Of a DNA stretch of 64,000 nt, positions 26,679 through 34,217 are shown one piece after another. The translations under genes and the position numbers were made by a program. The notes below the pieces were generated by a model that was given only the letters and a program-made list of their open reading frames with translations, had not been told where the DNA came from and ran no database searches. This DNA is from CAYPNP01 sp964412195 (lineage in GTDB: Bacteria; Acidobacteriota; JAAYUB01), in NCBI GenBank assembly GCA_964412195.1, contig CAYPNP010000018.1:26042-90041 (forward strand). Reading direction: 5' to 3'. How positions within the stretch are numbered: position 1 is the first letter of the stretch; the number at the start of each line of letters is the position of its first letter.

Positions 26679-28958
26679 CTACAGATGGATGTGCAGCAGC
26701 CGCAGCACGAAGTGGACGGCGCCGCCGGTGGCGATGGCCAGGGGCACGATGAAGAGGAGAATGGCCAGCGCCTTCTTCAGGCCCTGCTCCTTGATGATGA
26801 CGAAGAAGTTGGCGACGCAGGGCACGAACAGGGTCAGCACGATCAGGGTCACCGCGATCTGGTTGCCGCTGAGGCGGCCTTCCTGGACCAGGGAGAACAG
26901 GCCGGCCGCGCCGTAGTCCCGGCGCAGGAAGCCCATGATGAAGATCCGGGCGACTTCCGGGGGCAAGCCGAGGAAGCGCTCGACCACGGGCCGGGCCGCG
27001 GCGATCAGGGCCGCCAGCGCCCCCAGCCGGTCCAGCACCCACAGCACGAAGGTGCCCAGCAGGAAGAGGGGCACGGCCTCCTGGAGGAACCAGACCACCC
27101 GCAGGCGGGTCTTCAGGAAAATGTTCTTCCACACCGGGTAGCGGATGGGCGGGATCTCCAGCACGAAATCGCTGGCCTCTCCCGGCAGCAGGCGGCCGGC
27201 CAGGAAGCCGACCAGCAGCATCTGCAGGGCCACCACTCCGCCCACCGTCACCGGCACCCATGACGACAGGCCGGCGAAGATCCCCAGCATCACGCCCAGC
27301 TGGGCCGAGCAGGGAATCCCCAGGGCCAGCAGCAGGGTGGCGATGAGTCTTTCCTTGGGGGAGTTGAGGATCCGGGTGGTCATGGTGGCCATGGTGTCGC
27401 AGCCCAACCCCAGCACCATCGGCAGGACGGCCTTGCCGTTGAGGCCCATCAGCCGGAACGCCTGGTTGACCAGGATGGCCAGGCGCGGCAGGTAGCCGCT
27501 GTCCTCGAGGAAGCCGAACGCCAGGAAGAAAGTGCCCACCACCGGCATTACGATGGCGATGGCGTAGGTCAGTCCCATGCTGATCAGGCCGAAGGAGCCC
27601 ATGAGCAAGTCCCGCAGCGCCGCCACCGGGATCCATCCGACCAGCCAGGCGAAGACCGGATTCAGCAGCCGGCCGAAGACGACGTCCTCCAGCAGCTCCA
27701 CCAGCACCCCGGCGCCGATCTGCCCGACGAAGACGTAGAGCACGGAGAGAACGGCGGCCACGATGGCCAAACCTGTCCAGCCTTTGCGGGCGTGCCGGTC
27801 GAAGTCCAGGGCGAAGCGGGGGTAATGCCGCAAGGCGAAGAAGAACGGCAGGAGCACCGGCACGAGGTGGCAGATCCCGATGGTCAGCAGCGGGTGCAGC
27901 AGGCCGAATTCTCCAATCAGCAGGCCTTCTCCGCTGGGCGGAGTGAAAAGGAGGCCCGCGAGGGCCGGCGACAAGCCGGCCGTCCACGAGGCCAGGAGGG
28001 GCAGCCATCTCGCCACGATCCAGCCGCCCAGCAGGTCCGAAGGGCCAGGCACACCCGCGAGGGGGAGCAGCCAGTTGGAAAAGTGCACGGCCAGGCCCGC
28101 GGCCAGGGCGGCGATCGTCCAGCGGTATCCCCGCAGGGAGAGGCTGGCGGCGCGGGCGGCTTCATCCTGCCGCCGCAGCGACGGCAGGTGCTCGTCCAGG
28201 AAGCGGTTCCGGTCGCCGTCGAAGCAGAGCCGCAGATTCAGGTGATGGAGCCGGGCGTGCTCCTGGAGGGTTTCGTACAGGCGGTTGATCCGGTCGCACG
28301 GGACCAGGGCCCGGAGGGTGTCGATGTCGGCGTGTTCCGCGTTGACCAGCCATTCGGCGGTCAGGGTGATGGGGAGGCGGTCCGGCAGGAGCGCCGCCAC
28401 GTCTGCCAGCAGGGCCCGGTGGCCGTCGATGGGGTTGCTCGGGGTGAGCGCTTGGGGGATGAGCCGGAGCAGCTGGCTCACGCCGACGCCCATGGTGGCG
28501 ATGGACGTGTTGACGGTGATGCCGAACAGACGGGCGATGGCGCCGGTGTCCACCTCGATGCCACGGGCCCGGCACTCGTCGATCATGTTGAGGTTCAGGA
28601 CCAGGGGCACGCCGAACTCGGCCAGCTGGAGGGTCAGGTAGAGGGTGCGCCGGAGGTTTTTGGCGTCGCCCACCTGGACGATGACGTCCGGATGCTCCTG
28701 GAGCAGGATGTCGCGGGTCACCTTCTCATCCTCGGACTGGGGCACCAGGGAATTGACGCCCGGCGTGTCGATGAGCTCGTAGGGGCGCCCGTCGATGCGC
28801 AGGTTGCTGCGGGCGATCTCCACGGTGGTGCCGGGGTAGTTGGAGACGATGGCGTACTCGCCGGTGATGGCTCCGAAGATCACCGACTTGCCCACGTTGG
28901 GGTTACCCACCAGCAGGATTTTCTTGATGTTGCCGTCCTTGTCGGGAGCCGGGGCCAC
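26679..28958 (-). CDS. feoB: Ferrous iron transporter FeoB
   Basis: A 759-aa inner-membrane Fe(II) transporter. The N-terminal G domain has G1 GNPNVGKS (18-25), the switch region YPGTTVEI, G3 DTPGVNSL and G4 NMID. A helical GDI region follows, then about ten membrane segments with the paired gate-type repeats GFLEDSGYLPR and LGLGCDTMATMTTR. GTG 28958 follows GGAG at 7 nt. A longer frame from TTG 29036 would start inside the -10 box, so the shorter form is preferred. Co-transcribed with the DtxR/FeoA regulator. Confidence 0.95.
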   Translation of the reverse strand: MAPAPDKDGNIKKILLVGNPNVGKSVIFGAITGEYAIVSNYPGTTVEIARSNLRIDGRPYELIDTPGVNSLVPQSEDEKVTRDILLQEHPDVIVQVGDAKNLRRTLYLTLQLAEFGVPLVLNLNMIDECRARGIEVDTGAIARLFGITVNTSIATMGVGVSQLLRLIPQALTPSNPIDGHRALLADVAALLPDRLPITLTAEWLVNAEHADIDTLRALVPCDRINRLYETLQEHARLHHLNLRLCFDGDRNRFLDEHLPSLRRQDEAARAASLSLRGYRWTIAALAAGLAVHFSNWLLPLAGVPGPSDLLGGWIVARWLPLLASWTAGLSPALAGLLFTPPSGEGLLIGEFGLLHPLLTIGICHLVPVLLPFFFALRHYPRFALDFDRHARKGWTGLAIVAAVLSVLYVFVGQIGAGVLVELLEDVVFGRLLNPVFAWLVGWIPVAALRDLLMGSFGLISMGLTYAIAIVMPVVGTFFLAFGFLEDSGYLPRLAILVNQAFRLMGLNGKAVLPMVLGLGCDTMATMTTRILNSPKERLIATLLLALGIPCSAQLGVMLGIFAGLSSWVPVTVGGVVALQMLLVGFLAGRLLPGEASDFVLEIPPIRYPVWKNIFLKTRLRVVWFLQEAVPLFLLGTFVLWVLDRLGALAALIAAARPVVERFLGLPPEVARIFIMGFLRRDYGAAGLFSLVQEGRLSGNQIAVTLIVLTLFVPCVANFFVIIKEQGLKKALAILLFIVPLAIATGGAVHFVLRLLHIHL

Positions 28959-29035
28959 GGGTGATCTCCGCACCTGCCGCGGCCGCCTGGCGGCGATGGG
29001 CCGCTCCCTCCCGGCCGCGGAAAAAAATAGGGACA

Positions 29036-29064
29036 ATTATAGAGACCCCGCCTGCGGAAAGCAA
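29036..29064 (-). promoter_or_regulatory. Promoter of feoB
   Basis: TTGCTT (29064-29059), 17-nt spacer, perfect TATAAT (29041-29036). The predicted start near 29028 gives a 70-nt leader before GTG 28958. No clear DtxR box is evident by eye. Confidence 0.6.
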
Positions 29065-29091
29065 TGCAAATCCCCGGCATGGAGGGGAGGA

Positions 29092-29190
29092 GGAAACGGC
29101 GAATCGGCGAAACGGTGAAACGGCGAAAAAACGGTGGGGCGCCCCGTACCCCGCGTCGCCCCCGACGCGGGCGGACGGATTGGCGAAGGG
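29092..29190. repeat. Short-unit array (CGGCGAAA family), copy 2, with hairpin
   Basis: Tandem CGGCGAAACGG-like units (29096-29133) are followed by a hairpin word CCGCGTCGCCCCCGACGCGGG. The same order of units and hairpin occurs at 47588-47660. Confidence 0.65.
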
Positions 29191-29224
29191 AGCCATTTCG
29201 AGTCAGTTGGAGAGTTTGCATCTA

Positions 29225-29481
29225 GGAGGGCGCCCTAAAATAACCCCATGCGTGAGCATGGGGAGAGAGGCATGAATCCCGCGTGTTCAGGATCTCCTGC
29301 CAGAGCCCGCTCTGGGGCGGCATACTAATCTCTATCCGAATCTCCGCGCCAATCGGAAGTATCGTGTTCATCCGTATCTTATGCCGCCCCGGGGCGGGGC
29401 TCGGAGACATGAAAAGAAAAATTATTCTCTCGCTGTGCCGCACCCCATGCTCACGCATGGGGTTATTTTAAGGCGCCCTCC
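29225..29481. mobile_element. MITE-like element with nested inverted repeats
   Basis: 39-bp terminal inverted repeats (29225-29263 and 29443-29481) differ at one position. Each contains a self-complementary core, CCCCATGC-GTGA-GCATGGGG. An inner 11-bp perfect inverted repeat (29314-29324 and 29380-29390) is nested inside. There is no ORF of note and no flanking target duplication. A related end sequence recurs at 29548-29572. The size and symmetry fit a non-autonomous miniature element; the mobilising transposase is not in the window. Confidence 0.6.
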
Positions 29482-29496
29482 GGGCTGATGCCTCCC

Positions 29497-29528
29497 GTTT
29501 CAATCCACTCATGGATGGCTGCTGCGAC
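29497..29528. other. Single 32-nt CRISPR-repeat-like sequence (orphan, doubtful)
   Basis: It begins GTTTCAATCCAC and ends GCGAC at exactly 32 nt, as complement-strand type I-C repeats often do, but the inner hairpin is not conserved. There is one copy only, with no array and no cas gene. Confidence 0.2.
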
Positions 29529-29547
29529 ACAGCCTCTAACTCACACG

Positions 29548-29572
29548 ATTATTTTAGACGCCCTCCGGGCTT
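29548..29572. repeat. Partial second copy of the MITE-like end
   Basis: ATTATTTTAGACGCCCTCCG matches the right end of the element at 29463-29482 with few differences, and the following GGGCT is shared too. It could be a relic of another copy or a REP-like unit. Confidence 0.45.
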
Positions 29573-29645
29573 GTCCAATCAGAGGATAACCGAATCTTCC
29601 GAAAGAAAAGCACCGGGGCTCCCGGGCCGACTCCGAAAAAAACTC

Positions 29646-29674
29646 TTGACTTGCCGAAATCCCACACATAGAAT
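29646..29674 (+). promoter_or_regulatory. Promoter of the TetR gene
   Basis: TTGACT (29646-29651), 17-nt spacer and TAGAAT (29669-29674). The -10 box overlaps the palindrome at 29672-29688, consistent with autorepression. Confidence 0.7.
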
Positions 29675-29688
29675 GAATTCAGTTCATT
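29672..29688. promoter_or_regulatory. Candidate TetR operator 1
   Basis: AATGAATTCAGTTCATT is an inverted repeat (AATGAA/TTCATT). It shares the pattern TGAATnCnnTTCA with the site at 30371-30387, 12 of 17 positions being identical. Confidence 0.6.
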
Positions 29689-29724
29689 AAATGAAGAATG
29701 ATTGTTCTGGCTGGAGTCGGCACA

Positions 29725-30354
29725 ATGGGCACGCGGGAGCGCAGAAAACGGGAAGCGGAGAACCGGCGGCAGGAGATCCTGAACGCCGCCCGGAAGGTGT
29801 TCTTCGAATCCGGTTACGGCGGCGCCTCCATGCCCCGGATCGCCGAGGCGGCCGAGCTGGCGCCGGGCACCCTCTACCTGTACTTTCCCAGCAAGGAAGC
29901 CCTCTACGTCGAATTGCTCCTGGAAGGCTACGACATCCTGCTGGATCGGCTGAAGGCCGCGGCAAAACGCCCGGATCCGCCGCTGGCCCTGGCGGGGCGC
30001 CTGGTGGATGTGTTCATGAAGTTCGCCAAGACCCACCCTGAGTACTACGACATCATCTTCTTCCTGGTCCACCGGGAGCGGAGCGGCGGCTGGGAGGGCA
30101 CGTTCCCGGCCGACGTGGTGCGGCGGGCGCGCGCCAAGGAGGCCCGGTGCAAGGAGATCGTCGCGGGCGTCCTCGAGCGGGCCGGCTACACCGACACCGC
30201 CGCCCGTGCCGCCACCCTGGACGCCGTCTGGAGCATGCTGTCGGGGGTGATCTTCCACTTCGGCGCCGACCCGGACGGCGAGCGGGTCGTCCGCCGGGCC
30301 AAGGAACTGATCCTGGCCGAACTGTCGGCGGCCCGCGGCGGATCGCGCGACTGA
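29725..30354 (+). CDS. TetR/AcrR-family transcriptional regulator
   Basis: A 209-aa repressor. The N-terminal helix-turn-helix (about 12-60) reads RRQEILNAARKVFFESGYGG and PGTLYLYFPSKEAL, a strong TetR_N match. The ligand domain (70-205) is not assignable to a known effector. ATG 29725 has GGAG 8 nt upstream and is preferred over ATG 29698, which lacks one. The promoter is overlapped by a palindrome that recurs before the downstream radical SAM gene (60 nt after the stop), so the protein probably represses both itself and that gene. The operator pattern resembles the TGAATGA-type site of Bacillus FadR, another TetR protein, but the regulon here is unknown. Confidence 0.9.
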   Translation: MGTRERRKREAENRRQEILNAARKVFFESGYGGASMPRIAEAAELAPGTLYLYFPSKEALYVELLLEGYDILLDRLKAAAKRPDPPLALAGRLVDVFMKFAKTHPEYYDIIFFLVHRERSGGWEGTFPADVVRRARAKEARCKEIVAGVLERAGYTDTAARAATLDAVWSMLSGVIFHFGADPDGERVVRRAKELILAELSAARGGSRD

Positions 30355-30370
30355 TTTTTTTTGATCTTTG

Positions 30371-30387
30371 AGTGAATGCTATTCAGT
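30371..30387. promoter_or_regulatory. Candidate TetR operator 2
   Basis: AGTGAATGCTATTCAGT is centred on a perfect TGAAT-GCT-ATTCA dyad, 28 nt before the B12-radical SAM start codon. It matches operator 1. Confidence 0.6.
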
Positions 30388-30414
30388 AACTGATATTTTT
30401 TCAGGAGGACGGCC

Positions 30415-31833
30415 ATGAAAATCCTGCTGGTCCTGCCCGCGGCCCCCCACCTCCGGGTCACTCCGGACAATCCCCGCGTGTCGAAGCGGGCCATGCTCCG
30501 GTTCAGCGTGCTGCCGCTGACGATGGTGGCCGCCCTGACCCCGCCGGAGCATGGGGTGGACCTGTGCGACGAGAACGTCCGGGCGCTGGACTTCGACGCC
30601 GACGCCGACGTGGTGGGCGTCTCGTTCATGACCGCCGTAGCGCCGCGCGCCTACGAGATCGCCCGGGAGTTCCGCCGCCGGGGCAAGTTCACCGTGGCCG
30701 GCGGCTACCACCCCACCTTCCGGCCGGAGGAGGCGGCGGCCCATTTCGACGCCGTGGTGGTTGGGGACGCCGAAGGGCTCTGGCCGCGGGTGCTGGCGGA
30801 TTTCGCCGACGGCCGCCCGGGTCGGATCTACCGCCACGACGTGCTGCCGGACCTGGCGTCTGTGACGGTGCCGCGGCGCGACCTGACCGCGCCGTGGGCC
30901 CGCCACTACGCCACTATCCACGCCGTGCAGACCGGGCGGGGCTGCCGCCACGGCTGCCGGTTCTGCTCTGTCACGGCCTTCCACCGGCAGACCTACCGGC
31001 ACCGCCCCCTGGAGCAGGTGCTGGCCGAACTGCGCACCGTGCCCCGGAACTTCATGTTCGTGGACGACAACATCGTCGCCGATCCCGACTACGCCCGCGC
31101 ACTCTTCGCCGCCATGCTCCCGCTGAGGAAGCGCTGGGTGAGCCAGTGCTCCCTGCGCATCGCCGACGACCCGGAGCTGCTGGCCCTGGCCCGGCGGGCC
31201 GGCTGCGTGGGCTTGTTCGTCGGGCTGGAGTCGCTCAGCGCCGCCAACCTGAAGGGCGTCGGCAAGACCGTCAACACCGAGCGGGACATGGCCGAACGGG
31301 TCCGGGCCATCCGCCGGGCCCGGATCGGCGTGCAGGCGGCGGTCATCGTCGGCCTGGACCACGACGGCGTCGACGTCTTTCGGCGGACCCTCCGCTTCCT
31401 GCAGGCGGTCCGCGTGGACGCCCTGCAGTTGTCCGTCCTCACGCCGCTGCCGGGCACGCCGCTGTTCGACGAGTTTGAGGCGGCCGGGCGGATCGCCGAC
31501 CCCGACTGGAGCCATTACGACTTCCGCCACGTGGTGATCCGGCCCGCGGGGATGTCCGCCAAGGACCTGCAGGACGGCGCCGACTGGCTCTACGCCCAGT
31601 TCTACCGCCTGGACCGCATCGTTGCCCGGACGCTCCGGGGCCTGTGGCTGGCCGGCCCGCTGCCGGCCCTCTTCTGCTGGCGGCTGAACATGACCTATCG
31701 CTACGACAACCGCCGGGAGGGCATCGTGGGCCGCGACCCGGCGCGGCAGCCCGCCCGCGCAGGGGCGGGATGGGACTCCGCCTGGCGCCGGCTGGCCCAC
31801 CGGCTGCTCGCGGCGCTGGTCCAATGGAAATGA
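30415..31833 (+). CDS. Cobalamin-binding-domain radical SAM protein
   Basis: A 472-aa protein with an N-terminal B12-binding-type Rossmann domain (1-150; ADVVGVSFMT, GGYHPTFRPEE, VVVGDAEGLW) and a radical SAM domain with Cys177, Cys181 and Cys184 (CRHGCRFC) and FMFVDDNI. The N-terminal domain lacks an obvious DxHxxG cobalamin motif, as is common in this group, so B12 use is uncertain. Substrate unknown. The start follows AGGAGG at 8 nt. The gene has its own upstream dyad shared with the TetR gene, implying joint control. Confidence 0.85.
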   Translation: MKILLVLPAAPHLRVTPDNPRVSKRAMLRFSVLPLTMVAALTPPEHGVDLCDENVRALDFDADADVVGVSFMTAVAPRAYEIAREFRRRGKFTVAGGYHPTFRPEEAAAHFDAVVVGDAEGLWPRVLADFADGRPGRIYRHDVLPDLASVTVPRRDLTAPWARHYATIHAVQTGRGCRHGCRFCSVTAFHRQTYRHRPLEQVLAELRTVPRNFMFVDDNIVADPDYARALFAAMLPLRKRWVSQCSLRIADDPELLALARRAGCVGLFVGLESLSAANLKGVGKTVNTERDMAERVRAIRRARIGVQAAVIVGLDHDGVDVFRRTLRFLQAVRVDALQLSVLTPLPGTPLFDEFEAAGRIADPDWSHYDFRHVVIRPAGMSAKDLQDGADWLYAQFYRLDRIVARTLRGLWLAGPLPALFCWRLNMTYRYDNRREGIVGRDPARQPARAGAGWDSAWRRLAHRLLAALVQWK

Positions 31834-31905
31834 AGGCTATTCCGGATTCGCGAGCGCTCCGCGCGGGCGGCTTCCGGCATCCGCTTCTCTTACGGGAGGT
31901 GAAAC

Positions 31906-32319
31906 ATGGCTGAGGGTGGCAATCGCAAGGGGGCGAAAATCTTCCGCTGGATCGTGTGCGGCGTGGCCACGCTGACGGCGCTTCTGCACGTCGTCCACCT
32001 CGGGGGCGACATTTTGTTCAGCCCCCAAGGTCTCAGTTTCAAAGATGTGACCGCGGTGCAGGTCGTGCTGGCCGTAGTGATGACGCTGTACTGCGCGAGC
32101 CTGCTGCTGTGCTGGAAGTGGACGGGGATCGCCGGCTGGCTGAGCCTGGCCCTCGTGTCCGCCTTCGTCGGCATCATCCTCTGGAAGGGCATGGTGGCGG
32201 TCTGGTCGATCTGGTGGGTATTTCTGCTCACGATGCTGATGCTGACGCTGCCCAGCCTGCTGCTGCTCGCCGCCGCCTGGGTCTCGCGGGCGCCGAAGAC
32301 CTCGGCGCCGGATGAATGA
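31906..32319 (+). CDS. Four-helix membrane protein of unknown function
   Basis: A 137-aa protein with four predicted membrane helices (about 13-33, 47-70, 75-95 and 101-125) and short termini. It has no conserved motif that I recognise. ATG 31906 follows GGGAGGTGAAAC. It lies 72 nt after the radical SAM gene and converges on the L,D-transpeptidase gene, with a 7-nt gap. Confidence 0.7.
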   Translation: MAEGGNRKGAKIFRWIVCGVATLTALLHVVHLGGDILFSPQGLSFKDVTAVQVVLAVVMTLYCASLLLCWKWTGIAGWLSLALVSAFVGIILWKGMVAVWSIWWVFLLTMLMLTLPSLLLLAAAWVSRAPKTSAPDE

Positions 32320-32326
32320 CCGGCGT

Positions 32327-33097
32327 TCAGGAGGCGATCCGGTAGCGGCCGGCGGGATCGACGGCGATCCGGGGGAGGCGTCGGGTCCGCTCGAAATGGT
32401 CGTAGACGGCCCGCAGGTCCTGCCAGAAGGGCACCAGGGAGGGGTCGAACGCGTTGTCTGCCGCCAAGGCGGGGAATAGCACGTCTGTGAACCGGAGCGG
32501 AAATAGATGCACCGGGATGGACTCCTGTCCGGCATCGGCGGCGGCCACGGCGGCGAGGTAGACCTCCTCGATGCCGCCGTCGGTCAGCGGCAGGCAGCCG
32601 ATGGTGGCGCATCCCCCGTGGATGAAGATGTCCCCGCCCAGGTCGCCGGGGCCCTCCCGCCGCCGGTCGGCGAGGTTGGGGTAGTCGATGCCCAGGGAGA
32701 GGTGGAAGCGGCTCCCGGGATTGAAGACGCGGATGCGGTAGCAGCCCTCCGGGACCTGCAGGTCGCCCTGACGCCTCTTGGGCCCGGAACGGCCCGAGCC
32801 GGCGCAGATTGGGTAGGCGGCCACCCGGCGGAAGCCCTCCGACCGGCTGCCCCGGGCCCAGAGCTCGAGTTCCTGTTCCATCTTGAAGCCGCGCAGGTAG
32901 ATCTCCCGCGGCGGCCAGGCCACGCCGGCGGCGCGGAAGGCGGCCTCCACGGCGGTCCCCTTTGCGGCGGCGGCGGCCCGCACCCGCGGGTAGCGGAACT
33001 GCTGGTCGTGGAACGCGCCGCCGGACAGGGTGGAGACGAATAAGAAGAAAACCAACCACGGATGAACACGGATGAACACGGCTGAGCATTTGATCAT
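32327..33097 (-). CDS. YkuD-family (YafK-like) L,D-transpeptidase
   Basis: A 256-aa exported protein. An N-terminal hydrophobic stretch (12-27) acts as a signal or anchor. The YkuD catalytic motif IHGGCATIGCLPL (about 155-170) supplies His and the nucleophile Cys. Length and the KRRQGDLQVPEGCYRI approach segment resemble YafK/ErfK proteins, which cross-link peptidoglycan or release linked lipoproteins in the periplasm. The first 15 residues (MIKCSAVFIRVHPWL) are encoded by a CACGGATGAACACGG-type repeat, so the N-terminus has been built from repeat DNA or the true start is further in. No ribosome-binding site is clear. Confidence 0.8.
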   Translation of the reverse strand: MIKCSAVFIRVHPWLVFFLFVSTLSGGAFHDQQFRYPRVRAAAAAKGTAVEAAFRAAGVAWPPREIYLRGFKMEQELELWARGSRSEGFRRVAAYPICAGSGRSGPKRRQGDLQVPEGCYRIRVFNPGSRFHLSLGIDYPNLADRRREGPGDLGGDIFIHGGCATIGCLPLTDGGIEEVYLAAVAAADAGQESIPVHLFPLRFTDVLFPALAADNAFDPSLVPFWQDLRAVYDHFERTRRLPRIAVDPAGRYRIAS

Positions 33098-33185
33098 GGC
33101 CGCCTCCGATTGGAGTCACCAGGAATGATGTGAGTGTAGGGCCGGAGGTTGAAGCCGCGGCGTAACAACTGTGTAACAGCCTGGC

Positions 33186-33355
33186 CGAGGCTCGGGACTC
33201 GGAACTAGGGACTCGGGACGTGGGACTCGGGGTTCGGGACTTGAGATTCGGGGTTTGAGACGCGGGACTCGATACTCGGGACTCGGGTCTCAATCCCCCA
33301 ACCTCAAGCCCCGAGCCTCGAGCCTCGATCCCCGAGCCTCGAGCCTCTAGCCCCG
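33186..33355. repeat. Short-unit array with inverted arms (GGGACTCG family)
   Basis: Left arm 33186-33292 repeats units such as GGGACTCGGGAC. Right arm 33301-33355 repeats CCCCGAGCCTCGAGCCTCGA, approximately the inverse complement. Confidence 0.75.
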
Positions 33356-33360
33356 CTCCC

Positions 33361-33458
33361 GATTACGAGCACGATTACGATCGACGATTACGATCGGTCC
33401 CCAATCCGCAATTCGCAATTCGCAATCCGCAATCCGAAATCCGCAATTCGCAATCCGC
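33361..33458. repeat. Short-unit arrays (GATTACGA and CGCAATCC families)
   Basis: 33361-33397 repeats GATTACGA-like units; 33403-33458 repeats AATCCGCAATTCG units. The inverse of the latter (GCGGATTGCGGATTTCGG) is found at 39437-39472, on the other side of the exosortase locus. Confidence 0.7.
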
Positions 33459-33466
33459 CTCGACTC

Positions 33467-33495
33467 TTGAATCACCGAAGCGTTCCGTGTACAGT
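33467..33495 (+). promoter_or_regulatory. Promoter of the two-component/exosortase locus
   Basis: TTGAAT (33467-33472), 17-nt spacer, TACAGT (33490-33495), 21 nt before ATG 33516. All four downstream genes run in the same direction. Confidence 0.6.
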
Positions 33496-33515
33496 GGCGG
33501 CAACGAGGCGACACC

Positions 33516-34217
33516 ATGAAACCCACCATCCTGATCATCGAGGACGAGCCGGCCATCGTCGACGCCATCGTATACGCCCTGCGCACCGACGGCTTCGAGA
33601 CCGCCTGCGCCGCCACCGGCCGCGAGGGGCTGGACCGGCTCGCCGCGGCCGCCCCCGCCCTGGTCGTGCTGGACATCGGCCTGCCCGACGGCAGCGGCTT
33701 CGACCTGTTCCACGAAATCAAGCGGGTCCGCGACGTCCCGGTCATCTTCCTGACCGCCCGCGCCGCCGAGGTCGACCGCATCGTCGGGCTGGAGCTGGGC
33801 GCCGACGACTACGTGGTCAAACCCTTCAGCCCGCGGGAGCTGTCGGCGCGGGTCAAGGCGGTGCTGCGGCGCGCCAAGCCCGGCGAGAAGACGGACGCCC
33901 CGGAACCGTCCCGGGCGCCGACCGGTCTTCCCTTCGCCGTCGACGAGACCCGGTGCCTGGTCACCTACTTCGGCAAGCCGCTGGATCTGTCGCGCTACGA
34001 GTACAAGCTGCTGCTGACCCTGGTCAAGCACCCCGGCTGGGTCTTCTCGCGCGAGAAGCTCATGGACCTGGTCTGGGACGTGCCGGAGTCCAGCCTGGAG
34101 CGCACCGTCGACACCCACGTCAAGACCATCCGCGGCAAGCTCCGCGCCGTCCAGCCGGACATCGAGGCCATCGTCACCCACCGCGGCCTCGGCTACTCGC
34201 TGAAGGAGGACTGGTGA
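33516..34217 (+). CDS. CreB-like OmpR-family response regulator
   Basis: A 233-aa regulator. The receiver domain (1-120) has the acidic pair EDE, phospho-acceptor Asp53 in VVLDIGLPDGSGF, FLTARAAEVDRI and KPFSPREL. The winged helix (135-230) has SRYEYKLLLTLVKHPGWVFS and ERTVDTHVKTIRGKLR. Overall the sequence follows E. coli CreB closely, but the gene's partners differ from creABCD. It precedes and overlaps the kinase gene by 4 nt. The expected targets are its own locus, including the VIT protein and exosortase. Confidence 0.9.
   Translation: MKPTILIIEDEPAIVDAIVYALRTDGFETACAATGREGLDRLAAAAPALVVLDIGLPDGSGFDLFHEIKRVRDVPVIFLTARAAEVDRIVGLELGADDYVVKPFSPRELSARVKAVLRRAKPGEKTDAPEPSRAPTGLPFAVDETRCLVTYFGKPLDLSRYEYKLLLTLVKHPGWVFSREKLMDLVWDVPESSLERTVDTHVKTIRGKLRAVQPDIEAIVTHRGLGYSLKEDW

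Larger units (their letters stand above)
33098..33515. other. Intergenic region dominated by short-unit arrays
   Basis: No gene is seen. It holds two arrays (33186-33355 and 33361-33458) and the promoter of the CreB-like gene. The last array ends 8 nt before the -35 box. Confidence 0.6.

Noticed and set aside
28959..29036. Longer FeoB N-terminus from TTG 29036.
   Set aside because: The codon lies in the -10 box of the feoB promoter, while GTG 28958 has a good ribosome-binding site and family-like length.
29222..29580. A CRISPR array.
   Set aside because: Repeats are inverted rather than direct, spacing is irregular, there is only one repeat-like 32-mer, and there are no cas genes.
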